The notes beneath the pieces were generated by a model. That model ran no database searches. It had not been told where the DNA came from and saw nothing but the letters and a program-made list of their open reading frames with translations. The position numbers and the translations under genes are program-made. 64,000 bases of DNA from Chelativorans alearensis (lineage in GTDB: Bacteria; Pseudomonadota; Alphaproteobacteria; Rhizobiales; Rhizobiaceae), in NCBI RefSeq assembly GCF_010993735.1, contig NZ_WQNI01000002.1, positions 372,001-436,000 of the forward strand, in the 5' to 3' direction. Below are positions 15,203 to 24,720 of the stretch, piece after piece (positions within the stretch are counted from its first letter, which is position 1; each line of letters opens with the position of its first letter).

Positions 15203-15979
15203 TCAGGACAGGGGTTTCCGGACGTCCCGTTTTGCTGGACGTCCCGTTTTGCCCATCTGCGGAACATGAGCCGCCGGCAGCGTAAGTCCGAACAGAACGC
15301 CCGTCGCAGGCCACTCTGCGCGCGGCACGTGAGGTTGCCATCCGGCCCACGGAGCAATGAAGCCGCGCGACAGGTAGGCGGAACTTGCAGATGGAGATCG
15401 AGTCCCGTCCCACAACACGAGCCTGTGTCGAAGGAACATGGCCTCGGTCATGAAAGCACCGGCATCAGCAACGCCATCATAGCCTCGAGCCGGATCGGCC
15501 AGAAAGCTGGAGCCGCGAATCTCCCACGCGCCCCATAGATGCAGTACCGATGCAAAGCGGTTGAGGTTGTCCCGAAACGTAGCGCGCGTCCCACGGTCGC
15601 CGCGCAATGAGGCATCGTCGATTGCGATCTTGACCGCAGCTTCCCATGAGGCGCGCTCGGGGTGCGAACAGATGAGCGCCCACAGGAACTTCACGATCCT
15701 GCCGACTTCGGCACCCTGGCGCTGGCGCTCATCAATGTCCTTCGGCGCCGCCGCACAATTAAGCGCGTCGAGGTGTTCGATCTGCTCTGTCGCGTTGAAG
15801 GTGTATCCCGCTCGAAGATAGTCCTGCAGCGGCCGGCGGGCGAGCAGGTGAGCCGCGTAAGCTTTGGCCGCCACCAGGTCATCAGGGAATGTCATCACCG
15901 CGCGGATTGACGATCCGAGATCTCCAAAGAAAATCGGCAACACGAGTGCCTCGTGAACGTTGGTCGACGTCCATGGCAT
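15203..15979 (-). CDS. Phage hypothetical protein coupled to the integrase
   Basis: 258 residues from ATG 15979, which overlaps the integrase stop as TGATG. A longer in-frame ORF would lie inside int and is not needed. Contains MPWTSTNVHEALVLPIFFGD, a helical centre (QGAEVGRIVKFLWALICSHP) and a C-terminal region rich in Trp, Pro and Gly. It has no signal peptide, membrane segment or recognised domain. Coupling to int suggests a job in integration or early control. Confidence 0.55.
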   Translation of the reverse strand: MPWTSTNVHEALVLPIFFGDLGSSIRAVMTFPDDLVAAKAYAAHLLARRPLQDYLRAGYTFNATEQIEHLDALNCAAAPKDIDERQRQGAEVGRIVKFLWALICSHPERASWEAAVKIAIDDASLRGDRGTRATFRDNLNRFASVLHLWGAWEIRGSSFLADPARGYDGVADAGAFMTEAMFLRHRLVLWDGTRSPSASSAYLSRGFIAPWAGWQPHVPRAEWPATGVLFGLTLPAAHVPQMGKTGRPAKRDVRKPLS

Positions 15980-17364
15980 CACGCACCGCTCCTCAACTGC
16001 ACAATTTTCGCGCTGTCCTCCTGCGGCACTAAGGGAACGATCGCCGCCCGCGCCATTTCTTCCAGCCCGGTTGTGATCCATTTCGAATAATGACGCTCGA
16101 TCATCGCCGTCGACGTGTCATGCAGCGCGGCCACGAGGCGGATAGGGAGATTCGCACGGATGCCCTTCACGATGCTGGAATGCCGAAGCGCATAGGGAAT
16201 GACGTCGGGCATTTCGGCCCGCGCCCGAATGCCATGCCAAGGCCGCACAAGCTCGCTCGGGCTCTGCCATGGACCGCGACCAGCCCTCTGCCAATTGCCG
16301 ACGCTTCCCGGCTCCTGCTTATGGCGCCAACGTTCCAAGAGAGGGTCATCATTGGCACGTCCAGTCACCACCGGCTGCAACGTATCGAGCACATCCTTAC
16401 CGACCGGCGTCGGAACGCTCCCACGCTTGCCGCCCTTCCCCTTGCGGCTCACCGGCACCATGAGGCGCCCCTGTGCCCGCTGGACGTCTCCCACCTTCAT
16501 GCGCACGATTTGGCTGAAGCGGGCGCCCGTGGCGGCCAACACCACGACGAGCCGGAGGAGATCGCCATCCCATTCCTGCTCGGCATCGATATCCTGCGCC
16601 GCGCTTATCAGGCGCCCCACCTGCGCATCCGTGAGTATCTGGTTGTCGCGGGCTCGCGGCTCGGCCTCGTCAGCATCGACCGCGACCGCCTTCAAGCCAT
16701 GCCGGATGATCTCCGGTAGGGTCGGCTCCAGACGGTCCCTATGAGCCCCATAGGCCGCGTTCAATGCTGCTTTCAAGTCGTTGATGGTCCGCTGCACCGC
16801 GCTCGCCTTCAATGTCTCAGGCAAGCCCGCACGCCATTTGAGCAAGTCTTTCTCTTTCAATGCGTGGAGCGCCACATCGGCCAGGAGTGCGGCAGGAACA
16901 GCTTTTTGCTTGCCGCGGGCCTCTTGGCCCAAGACGTAGCGCGCAAGCCGCTGATGCGCGTCAGAGCGAACCGGCCGGCCTTTTCTTCGGCTCTCACGGG
17001 CATCGCGTTCAGCGATATAGGTCTCGACAGCGAAGCGAACCGTGAGAGGGGGCCCGTCGGCCGTGGCCTTTGCCTCTTGGCGGGCTCGTTCAACTATTTG
17101 ACGCGCCTCCTTTTCAGCCTGGGAATATGTGAGCAGGCCTTCGGTCGGCTTGTCGTTCACGTCGTTGGCGGGACCGATGGCCGCCTGCCGGTAAGCCGCG
17201 CCGCTGAGATGGTTCCGCCAACGTGCGAACCAGACACCACCGCGGACACCCTTTCGATAATAGATCGCGGACTCCGCATCGAGCCGGCGAGCGTGCTCAC
17301 CCTTCCCAAGCTTCGACCGCGCGTTCGCCGTCGTGATTTGAGCTTCCTGCAGAACCTTCGCCAT
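15979..17364 (-). CDS. int: Tyrosine recombinase (site-specific integrase)
   Basis: 461 residues. An arm-binding/core-binding N-terminal part (about 1-230) is followed by a catalytic domain with R282 (LAATGARFSQI), the Y391-x-x-R394-H395 box (IPYALRHSSI; the first box residue is Tyr rather than His, as in many phage integrases), H415 and nucleophile Y426 (ERHYSKW). It lies 143 bp from attR and is transcribed inward, so it should catalyse crossover within the 46 bp tRNA-Glu core. Translationally coupled to the following gene. Confidence 0.93.
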   Translation of the reverse strand: MAKVLQEAQITTANARSKLGKGEHARRLDAESAIYYRKGVRGGVWFARWRNHLSGAAYRQAAIGPANDVNDKPTEGLLTYSQAEKEARQIVERARQEAKATADGPPLTVRFAVETYIAERDARESRRKGRPVRSDAHQRLARYVLGQEARGKQKAVPAALLADVALHALKEKDLLKWRAGLPETLKASAVQRTINDLKAALNAAYGAHRDRLEPTLPEIIRHGLKAVAVDADEAEPRARDNQILTDAQVGRLISAAQDIDAEQEWDGDLLRLVVVLAATGARFSQIVRMKVGDVQRAQGRLMVPVSRKGKGGKRGSVPTPVGKDVLDTLQPVVTGRANDDPLLERWRHKQEPGSVGNWQRAGRGPWQSPSELVRPWHGIRARAEMPDVIPYALRHSSIVKGIRANLPIRLVAALHDTSTAMIERHYSKWITTGLEEMARAAIVPLVPQEDSAKIVQLRSGA

Positions 17365-17507
17365 GTACCGTTCCTAAAATACGTCGCATATTCGCCGAAT
17401 AAGACTGCGGCGTACGTCACTGAACGATATAGGATGAAATCCTTGTATTGCAAGGACTTTGGCGAATTAAGGCGAACGAAAGGGCGTCGAATATGCCGCT
17501 GTCCACA

Positions 17508-17553
17508 CCCTCTCACGGCGGAAACAGGGGTTCGATTCCCCTTGGGAGTGCCA
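17508..17553 (+). repeat. attR: 46 bp copy of the tRNA-Glu 3' end
   Basis: Exact duplicate of 1373-1418. It lacks the tRNA 5' half, so it is not a tRNA gene. It marks the distal end of the element. CGAATA repeats that may be arm-type sites lie just inside it (17389-17401 and 17488-17493). Confidence 0.93.
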
Positions 17554-17658
17554 TTTTCCCGAAATAGCTGTCGTTCGGTTGCCGGTGCACAACCGCAAGC
17601 CCTCGCGCGCGCTCCATGCACGTCGCGTTAGCCCGCTATTAAGCTTAGTCAATCGTTA

Positions 17659-20592
17659 ATGCTTAGCGGTCATCCTTGGAAACTCGGGGGCGTTGCGAGA
17701 GGACGAGCTTTGGGGGTGAAGGGCACAAACCTGGAGTCCGCGTCCGGACAGGGGCGTGAGGATCGTGACGCGTCTGCCGCGGCGCTGGAGCAGTGGAAGC
17801 TCGCCCAGGCGGTGCTCGACGGCCTTCCGAGCCCGATTTTCGTCAAGGACGCGAATCTCGACTTCGTGCTGGTGAACAAGGCGTTCGCCAAGCTGTTTGA
17901 TGCCGAGCCGCGCGACATGATCGGCAAGAAGGGCGGTGACTACGTGCAGCCCGCCGATGCCGCCCTGTTCGAGGAGACCGAGCGGCGTGTGCTGGAGACC
18001 GGCGAGGACTATCAGGCGCAGGAGGACTTTGCGTTCCGGGGTATCGGCGGCAGCCGTCTCGTGCGCAAGAACCGGGTCCGGCTTCCAAGCGGCAAGGACT
18101 ACGTGGCCTGCACGATCTTCGACGTGTCGGACCTCAAGCAGCGCGAGGTCGACGCGGAGGAGGCGCGCGCGCGGCTCGCCCATGTGCTGGAAACGCTACC
18201 GGCCGGCGTCGTCATCTACGATCGGGACGACCGCTTCGTGCTCGCCAACCAGAAGATCCACGATGCGCTTCCCGCCATGGTGCCGGCCATGCAGCCGGGC
18301 AAGCCGCTGCGCGAGGCGGTGGAACTGGCGCACAAGGCGGGTTATTTCCGCGACAGCGGCGACCCGGAGCTCGACCGCCTTTACGATAGCGATCCGGAAG
18401 CCTGGATCGACCGTTACACAAAGCTCTATCGGGATAAATCGCGCATCGTCGAGCGGCGCAATCCCGACGGCCGCTGGTTCAAGGTGTTCGATACACGGAG
18501 CGAGGACGGCACCTTTGTCGGCGTTCGCGTGGACATCACCGAGATCAAGGAGCGCGAACGCGAGCTCAGGGAGAGCATGCGCGAGAACGAGGTCTTCCGG
18601 AACCTCATCGACAACGTTCCCGTCGCCATCTATGCGAAGCGCCCGGACCTCAGGCTGATGTACGTCAACAAGGGGTGGTCGGATCTGGTCGGTGTGCCGC
18701 GGGAGGAGGCGATCGGCAAGACCGACGTGGAACTCTTCGGCCCCAGCGGCGAAGCCTTCATGGAAGGAGACCTTGCCGTCCTGCGGACGGGGGAACGCCA
18801 GGTGGTGGAGGAAACGCACACGCTGGAGGACGGCACGGCGCGCCACCAGATCGCCCGCAAGGATGCGCTGGTCGCCTCCGACGGGTCGCTTTACCTGATC
18901 GGCTCGACCACCGACATCACCGAAATGAAGCGCCGCGAGGAGGAATTGCGTGTCGCCCAGGAGAAGGCCGTCCTGGCCGACCGGGCGAAGTCGGAGTTCC
19001 TGGCCAATATGAGCCATGAGATCCGCACGCCGATGAACGGCGTGCTCGGCATGGCGGAGCTTCTGGCAAAGACAGGGGTCACGCCGAAGCAGAAGACCTT
19101 CATCGACATCATCGCCAAATCCGGCAGTGCCCTGCTCACCATCATCAACGACATCCTGGATTTCTCCAAGATCGACGCAGGTCAGCTCGTGCTCGACCCG
19201 CAGCCCTTCAAACTGGCCGAAGCCGTGGAGGACGTCGCCACGCTGATTTCCTCGGGCGCCAGGGAGAAGGACCTGGAGATGATCGTGCGCGTCGACCCGG
19301 ATTTGCCGGAGACTTTCGTCGGCGATGCGGGGCGCATTCGGCAGATCGTCACCAACCTCCTGGGCAACGCTGTCAAATTCACCGACCACGGGTATGTCCT
19401 CGTGGATGTCGCCGGCGAGACGGCGGACGGCCACACGCGGATCAAGGTGGAAGTCACCGACAGCGGCATCGGCATTCCGAAAGAAAAACTCGACCTCATC
19501 TTCGACAAGTTCAGCCAGGCCGACACCTCCTCGACCCGGCGGCATGAAGGCACGGGCCTCGGCCTTGCCATCACCTCGCGCTTGGTGGATCTGATGGGCG
19601 GCGAGATCGGTGTCGAGAGCGAGGAAGGCAGGGGCTCCACCTTCTGGTTCACCCTGACGCTGCCGAACGCCGAAAACGATGCCGAAACCAAGGTCGCCCC
19701 GCGCGACGTGACGGGTGCGCGGGTTCTGGTGGTCGACGACAATGCCATCAATCGCACGATCCTCGCCGAGCAGATGGCCCATTGGGGCTTCGACGCCTGT
19801 GCGGCGGAAAGCGGCGAGGAGGGCCTGAAAGTGCTCCGGGCAGCGGCCCGCCTCGGCGTGCAGGTGGACTGCGCGGTGGTCGACTACCAGATGCCGGGCA
19901 TGACCGGCATCGACATGGCGCGCGCCATACGCGCCAACGAAGAGATCGCACGGATACCCCTGATCTTCCTAAGCTCCGTCGACCAATCCTTGTCGACCGC
20001 CACTGCGCGCGAACTTGCCATCGATGCGCAACTTGTCAAGCCGGCGCGGGCAGCGAGCCTGCTGGAGACGATGGTGCACACGATCCAGAAGCACCGCGTC
20101 GACGAGCCCGAGGGCGCCGGTGGGGCGGAAGGGGGACCGCAATCCGCTTCGCCCGTCATCCTGCGCACGGCTGGTGACCGTGAGGCGGTGCATGGCGTCG
20201 ACATCCTGGTGGCGGAGGACAATGAGGTGAACCAGCTCGTCTTCACGCAGATTCTGAGCGAAAGCGGGCTTCGCTTCGAGATCGTCGACAATGGCCGCCT
20301 GGCGGTCGAGGCCTACCGCAGGCTCAACCCGCGGCTCGTGCTGATGGACGTCTCAATGCCGGAGATGAACGGGTTGGAGGCGACGAAGGAGATCCGCCGC
20401 CTGGAGACAGAGGGCGGGCGGCATGCGCCAATCATCGGTGTAACCGCCCACGCGCAAAAGGGCGACCGCGAGCGTTGCCTGGAAGCGGGGATGGACGATT
20501 ATCTGTCGAAGCCGATCAGCCCGAAGACCCTGCTCGAGAAGATCGGCCGCTGGGCGTCGGGGAAGCGGTCCGCCAACCCCGCGCTCGCCTGA
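17659..20592 (+). CDS. Hybrid sensor histidine kinase (3 PAS, HisKA, HATPase, 2 receivers)
   Basis: Up to 977 residues from ATG 17659; an in-frame GTG at 17716 is a possible shorter start. It has no membrane segment, so it is a cytoplasmic sensor. Three PAS domains lie at about 48-165, 172-300 and 312-432; HisKA with phospho-acceptor H453 (NMSHEIRTPMNG); ATPase with N (NLLGNAVKFTD), G1 (DSGIGIP) and G2 (GTGLGLAI) boxes; receivers with D742 (VVDYQMPG) and D897 (LMDVSMPEMNG). It lies directly before pstS, where rhizobia often have phoR, but the architecture is not PhoR-like. Its output partner is unknown. Confidence 0.92.
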   Translation: MLSGHPWKLGGVARGRALGVKGTNLESASGQGREDRDASAAALEQWKLAQAVLDGLPSPIFVKDANLDFVLVNKAFAKLFDAEPRDMIGKKGGDYVQPADAALFEETERRVLETGEDYQAQEDFAFRGIGGSRLVRKNRVRLPSGKDYVACTIFDVSDLKQREVDAEEARARLAHVLETLPAGVVIYDRDDRFVLANQKIHDALPAMVPAMQPGKPLREAVELAHKAGYFRDSGDPELDRLYDSDPEAWIDRYTKLYRDKSRIVERRNPDGRWFKVFDTRSEDGTFVGVRVDITEIKERERELRESMRENEVFRNLIDNVPVAIYAKRPDLRLMYVNKGWSDLVGVPREEAIGKTDVELFGPSGEAFMEGDLAVLRTGERQVVEETHTLEDGTARHQIARKDALVASDGSLYLIGSTTDITEMKRREEELRVAQEKAVLADRAKSEFLANMSHEIRTPMNGVLGMAELLAKTGVTPKQKTFIDIIAKSGSALLTIINDILDFSKIDAGQLVLDPQPFKLAEAVEDVATLISSGAREKDLEMIVRVDPDLPETFVGDAGRIRQIVTNLLGNAVKFTDHGYVLVDVAGETADGHTRIKVEVTDSGIGIPKEKLDLIFDKFSQADTSSTRRHEGTGLGLAITSRLVDLMGGEIGVESEEGRGSTFWFTLTLPNAENDAETKVAPRDVTGARVLVVDDNAINRTILAEQMAHWGFDACAAESGEEGLKVLRAAARLGVQVDCAVVDYQMPGMTGIDMARAIRANEEIARIPLIFLSSVDQSLSTATARELAIDAQLVKPARAASLLETMVHTIQKHRVDEPEGAGGAEGGPQSASPVILRTAGDREAVHGVDILVAEDNEVNQLVFTQILSESGLRFEIVDNGRLAVEAYRRLNPRLVLMDVSMPEMNGLEATKEIRRLETEGGRHAPIIGVTAHAQKGDRERCLEAGMDDYLSKPISPKTLLEKIGRWASGKRSANPALA

Positions 20593-20687
20593 ACCCCCAT
20601 CCGAAGCGCGCCGCGTGGCGGGCTGAAAAAGCGGCGCATTTGCTCTAAAAGTGTCGTTGCGCGAATCTTAACCGCACCGACACGAAA

Positions 20688-20705
20688 CTGTCATCCAACT
20701 GTTAC
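20688..20705 (+). promoter_or_regulatory. Pho box before pstS
   Basis: CTGTCAT-CCAA-CTGTTAC, two 7 bp direct repeats with a 4 bp gap, one mismatch from the PhoB consensus. It lies 74 bp before the pstS ATG and fits PhoB activation of the operon, whose last gene is phoB itself. Confidence 0.85.
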
Positions 20706-20779
20706 ATAGGGCCGCTATGCGACTCCCCGTCGCTTTAGAAAAAGGCGTCACGTCGAATTCCGAACAGGGAGAAGCCCTC

Positions 20780-21823
20780 ATGAAGAAACTCATCCTTACG
20801 GCATCGGCGACGGCAATTGCCGCGTCGTTGTCCGTCGGCGCCGCCGCGGCGCGCGACCAGATTCAGATCGCCGGTTCGTCGACGGTTCTTCCCTATGCGT
20901 CGATCGTCGCCGAAGCCTTTGGCGAGAACTTCGAGTATCCGACGCCGGTCGTGGAATCCGGCGGCTCGGGTGCCGGCCGCAAGAAGCTTTGTGAGGGCGT
21001 CGGTGAGAACACCATCGACATCGCCAACTCTTCCTCGCGCATCAAGCAGTCCGATATCGACAATTGTGCTGCCAACGGCGTGACGGAGATCCAGGAAGTC
21101 CGCATCGGCTATGACGGTATCGTCTTCGCCTCGGACATCAATGGCCCCGAGTACGCCTTCACGCCGGCCGATTGGCACAACGCCCTGGCGGCCAAGGTGC
21201 TCAAGGACGGCGAGCTGGTCGACAATCCCTACAAGAAGTGGAGCGAGATCCGCTCCGACCTGCCGGATCAGGAAATTCTCGCCTTCATCCCGGGCACCAA
21301 GCACGGCACCCGCGAAGTGTTCGACGAGAAGGTGATCATCGACGGTTGCGAAGAAAACGGCACCATGGAAGCGCTCGCCGCCGCCAACGGCGGTGACGAG
21401 GACGCAGCCGAAGAGGCCTGCATGGCGCTGCGCACGGATGGCGTATCGATCGATATCGACGGCGACTACACCGAGACGCTGGCCCGCGTCGACGCCAACA
21501 AGAACGGCATTGGCGTGTTCGGTCTGTCCTTCTACCAGAACAATACCGACAAGCTGCAGGTCGCCACGATGGGCGGCATTGCTCCGTCGGTCGAGACGAT
21601 TGCATCCGGCGAATATCCGGTTTCCCGTCCACTGTACTTCTACGTGAAGAATGCGCATCTGGACGTGATCCCGGGTATGCAGGAATACATCGAGTTCTTC
21701 GTCTCCGACGAGATTGCCGGCCCCGATGGCCCGCTGGCGGCCTACGGCCTCGTCTCCGATCCGGAACTCGCCGAGACCCAGGAAAAGGTCCAGAACCGTA
21801 CCCCGATGGGTCCGCTGGAGTAA
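20780..21823 (+). CDS. pstS: Phosphate ABC transporter, periplasmic binding protein
   Basis: 347 residues from ATG 20780 with GGGAGAAG upstream; a longer in-frame ORF from 20717 starts in the promoter region and is rejected. Signal peptide about 1-24 (ending GAAAARDQ). Phosphate-binding motifs are IAGSSTVLPY near the mature N-terminus, VESGGSGAGRKKLC, and the IPGTKHGTREVFDE loop, where S, T and R contact phosphate in this family. First gene of pstSCAB-phoU-phoB, under the Pho box. Confidence 0.95.
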   Translation: MKKLILTASATAIAASLSVGAAAARDQIQIAGSSTVLPYASIVAEAFGENFEYPTPVVESGGSGAGRKKLCEGVGENTIDIANSSSRIKQSDIDNCAANGVTEIQEVRIGYDGIVFASDINGPEYAFTPADWHNALAAKVLKDGELVDNPYKKWSEIRSDLPDQEILAFIPGTKHGTREVFDEKVIIDGCEENGTMEALAAANGGDEDAAEEACMALRTDGVSIDIDGDYTETLARVDANKNGIGVFGLSFYQNNTDKLQVATMGGIAPSVETIASGEYPVSRPLYFYVKNAHLDVIPGMQEYIEFFVSDEIAGPDGPLAAYGLVSDPELAETQEKVQNRTPMGPLE

Positions 21824-21890
21824 TCCTTGGCATGAACGTGGGCGGTGCTGTTGCGGCGCCGCCCATATTTTCGATCGAGGCGGACGTGGT

Positions 21891-23351
21891 ATGACCCCAG
21901 GCGTACTCATAATCATCGTACTGGTGCTCACCGTGGCCGGCTATGTTCTCGGCCGGCGGCGTGCGCTGGCCCTGGCCAAGCGGGACGGTGCGCGTCTTCA
22001 TTCGCTGCCCGGCTACTATGGTCAGTCCGTCGCCTTGTTCGCGGCGGTTCCGGCCCTGCTGCTTTTGGCCGCGTGGCTGTTTCTGCAGCCGCTTCTTATC
22101 GAAAACCAGGTCAGTACCCAGATTCCGAACAGTGCGATCCCTGAAGGCGGTGCGCGAAGCCTCGTCATGGCGGACGTCCGCCGCATCGCCGACGGTCTGG
22201 ATCGCCTCGTCGAGGCTGGAAGCCTTGGCGAAGACGATCTGGCGACGATGCGCGCCGATTTCTCCGATATCCGCGGCCGCCTCGCCAGTATCGGCGTCGC
22301 GCTCGGCTCCAATGTCTCACCGGCCGTGTTCCAGGCCGCCAAGTCCTATCGCAGCCTCAACGGGACGGGTTCGCTGCTGAGAAATACGGCGGTTATCGGC
22401 GTAAGCCTGGGCCTCGGCTTCTTGGCCTGGAGGCGGGTCCGGCCGTCGATGCGCGCCCGCAACACCAGCGAAACGTTCATTCGCGCCTTGTTGATGGGAT
22501 CTTCTCTCATCGCCATCCTGACGACGTTCGGAATTGTCGGTTCGCTGCTTTTTGAAACGATCCACTTCTTCCGAATGTATCCGGCCGGCGAGTTCTTCTT
22601 GTCGACGGTGTGGAACCCGCAGTTCCGCGGTGGTTCCACTCTCGGCATCCTTCCGCTGCTATGGGGCACTTTCTACGTTTCGTTCGTCGCCCTTCTGCTG
22701 GCCGTGCCGATTGGCCTGATGGTGGCGGTCTACCTGGCAGAATATTCGAGCAAGACGCTTCGCAGTTTCGCCAAGCCCGCCATCGAGGTTCTTGCCGGCA
22801 TTCCGACCATCGTGTACGGGCTTTTCGCCCTTATCACCGTCGGACCTTTGTTACGGGACTGGATCGCGCAGCCTCTCGGGCTGGGAAGCTCGTCGTCGTC
22901 GGTCATGACCGCTGGCCTCGTCATGGGCATCATGCTGATACCGTTCGTCTCCTCGCTCTCCGACGACATTATCAATGCAGTGCCGCAAGCGATGCGCGAA
23001 GGTTCCTACGGTCTTGGGGCTACACAGTCCGAGACCGTCAGGAAAGTGATCATGCCGGCCGCCCTCCCCGGTATCGTTGGCGCTGTCCTGCTCGCCGCGA
23101 GCCGTGCCATCGGGGAGACCATGATCGTCGTCATGGGCGCCGGTGCGGCCGCACGCCTTGGTCTCAATCCCTTTGAAGCCATGACCACGGTGACGGTGAA
23201 GATCGTCAGCCAGTTGACTGGCGACACCGAGTTCGCCAGTCCCGAGACGCTGGTTGCCTTTGCGCTCGGCCTGACACTCTTTGTCTTCACGCTCGGTCTC
23301 AACATCCTAGCGCTTTACATCGTCCGCAGATACCGGGAGCAGTACGAATGA
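21891..23351 (+). CDS. pstC: Phosphate ABC transporter permease PstC
   Basis: 486 residues from ATG 21891. The N-terminal about 200 residues carry two extra membrane segments around a periplasmic loop (about 60-165), as in the long alphaproteobacterial PstC. The permease core follows with the EAA loop around QAMREGSYGLGATQSETVRK. Forms the channel with PstA. It overlaps pstA by ATGA. Confidence 0.93.
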   Translation: MTPGVLIIIVLVLTVAGYVLGRRRALALAKRDGARLHSLPGYYGQSVALFAAVPALLLLAAWLFLQPLLIENQVSTQIPNSAIPEGGARSLVMADVRRIADGLDRLVEAGSLGEDDLATMRADFSDIRGRLASIGVALGSNVSPAVFQAAKSYRSLNGTGSLLRNTAVIGVSLGLGFLAWRRVRPSMRARNTSETFIRALLMGSSLIAILTTFGIVGSLLFETIHFFRMYPAGEFFLSTVWNPQFRGGSTLGILPLLWGTFYVSFVALLLAVPIGLMVAVYLAEYSSKTLRSFAKPAIEVLAGIPTIVYGLFALITVGPLLRDWIAQPLGLGSSSSSVMTAGLVMGIMLIPFVSSLSDDIINAVPQAMREGSYGLGATQSETVRKVIMPAALPGIVGAVLLAASRAIGETMIVVMGAGAAARLGLNPFEAMTTVTVKIVSQLTGDTEFASPETLVAFALGLTLFVFTLGLNILALYIVRRYREQYE

Positions 23352-24706
23352 CCGATCTGACAGCAACGCCCGATGGTGCTGCCGTCGGCTCGAAGAGCGG
23401 ATCGCTTTTCGAACGTGGTGCGCGTACACGGCGCCGCCATGCCGCGGAGAGAAGGTTCCGGATGATCGGCCTGGCGGCGGTCATCTTCGCTATCCTGGCG
23501 CTGGTTGGCCTCTTGGGATCGATTCTTTCGAACGGCCTCTCGTCCTTCCGGCAGACCTATGTCGTACTCGACGTCTATCTTGATCCCGCCAAACTGGACA
23601 AGACAGGCGATCGCGATCCGGCGGAACTGCAGAAACTCACCACGTTTTCCTATGCGCCGCTCCTCAAAACCGCCATGGAAACGCTGATCGAAGAGAAGGG
23701 CATCAGCGTCGACGGTGCCAGCAGCAAGGACGTAGACGCGATCATTTCGAAGGAGGCTGCGGCGACGCTCAGGCACTTCGTGCTTGCGAATCCGTCCAGC
23801 ATCGGGGAGACGGTCAAATTCGACCTTCTCGCCAGCGGACGTATCGACGGGTACTACAAGGGCCGGGTCACGATGGAGACGGCGGAGCTTGACCGCAACG
23901 TCTCGCCCCAGCAACTGATGCTGGCCGACGAGCTGAAGGCGGCCGGTGCGTTGACGACCCGGTTCAATCTGAGCTTCTTTACAGCGCCGGACGCTTCCGA
24001 CACGCGGCCCGAGGCGGCGGGCCTGGGCGTTGCCATCCTCGGCTCGATCTACATGATGCTGGTCGTTCTGGTGTTGTCGCTGCCGATCGCTGTCGCGGCC
24101 TCGATCTACCTGGAAGAGTTCGCGCCCAAGAACAGGCTGACCGACATCATCGAGGTCAATATCTCGAATCTCGCGGCTGTTCCGTCGATCGTCTTCGGTA
24201 TCCTCGGGCTGGCGGTCTTCATCAATTTCGCGGGATTGCCCCAATCCGCGCCGATCGTGGGCGGGTTGGTCCTCACGCTGATGACGCTACCCACCATCAT
24301 CATCGCGACCCGCGCGGCCTTGAAGGCCGTGCCACCTTCAATTCGCGAAGCGGCGCTGGGCGTCGGTGCGTCGAAGATGCAAGCGACTTTCCATCACGTG
24401 CTGCCTCTTGCAGTGCCCGGCATCCTGACCGGCACGATCATTGGGCTTGCCCAGGCGCTCGGCGAAACCGCGCCGCTGCTGCTCATCGGTATGGTGGCTT
24501 TTGTGCGCGAGTTCCCGGCGGCACCGCCGGGAGGCTTCTTCGACCCCGCGTCTGCCCTGCCGGTTCAGGTGTACAACTGGACGCAGCGCGGCGATCCTGC
24601 ATTCGTCGAGCGGGCCTCCGGCGCGATTATCGTCCTACTGGTCTTTCTTGTCATCATGAACGGCCTCGCCATAGTCTTGCGTCGGCGCTTCGAACGCCGC
24701 TGGTAA
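23348..24706 (+). CDS. pstA: Phosphate ABC transporter permease PstA (with N-terminal DUF3333)
   Basis: 452 residues. A cytoplasmic N-terminus, one membrane segment (about 40-62) and a periplasmic DUF3333-type domain (about 65-215) precede the six-helix permease core. The EAA loop is [20 protein letters not shown]. The final bases overlap the pstB region as TAATG. Long PstA forms with DUF3333 are usual in rhizobia. Confidence 0.93.
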   Translation: MTDLTATPDGAAVGSKSGSLFERGARTRRRHAAERRFRMIGLAAVIFAILALVGLLGSILSNGLSSFRQTYVVLDVYLDPAKLDKTGDRDPAELQKLTTFSYAPLLKTAMETLIEEKGISVDGASSKDVDAIISKEAAATLRHFVLANPSSIGETVKFDLLASGRIDGYYKGRVTMETAELDRNVSPQQLMLADELKAAGALTTRFNLSFFTAPDASDTRPEAAGLGVAILGSIYMMLVVLVLSLPIAVAASIYLEEFAPKNRLTDIIEVNISNLAAVPSIVFGILGLAVFINFAGLPQSAPIVGGLVLTLMTLPTIIIATRAALKAVPPSIREAALGVGASKMQATFHHVLPLAVPGILTGTIIGLAQALGETAPLLLIGMVAFVREFPAAPPGGFFDPASALPVQVYNWTQRGDPAFVERASGAIIVLLVFLVIMNGLAIVLRRRFERRW

Positions 24707-24720
24707 TGGAGCAAGGGGAC

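Larger units (their letters stand above)
1373..17553. mobile_element. tRNA-Glu-integrated prophage-like element (about 16.1 kb)
   Basis: Bounded by exact 46 bp copies of the tRNA-Glu 3' end (1373-1418 and 17508-17553), with a tyrosine integrase transcribed away from the distal copy. Inside are phage early genes (int, Xis/AlpA-like, a replication-type winged-helix gene with iterons, DUF6074) and a leftward late module (small-terminase-like, coiled-coil protein, XkdF-like protease, tail chaperone-like genes, tape measure). Cargo near attL consists of an Xre repressor, small unknown proteins, exported proteins and a toxin-antitoxin pair. No large terminase, portal, major capsid, baseplate or lysis gene is present. 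It is therefore either a decayed prophage or a satellite that needs a helper. Confidence 0.88.

Noticed and set aside
17467..17652. Leftward 61-codon ORF over attR
   Set aside because: Its GESNPCFRRER stretch is simply the antisense translation of the tRNA-Glu 3' end, a well-known false gene around tRNA copies.
18196..19782. Leftward 528-codon ORF opposite the hybrid kinase
   Set aside because: Antisense shadow; the kinase domains on the plus strand explain the region.
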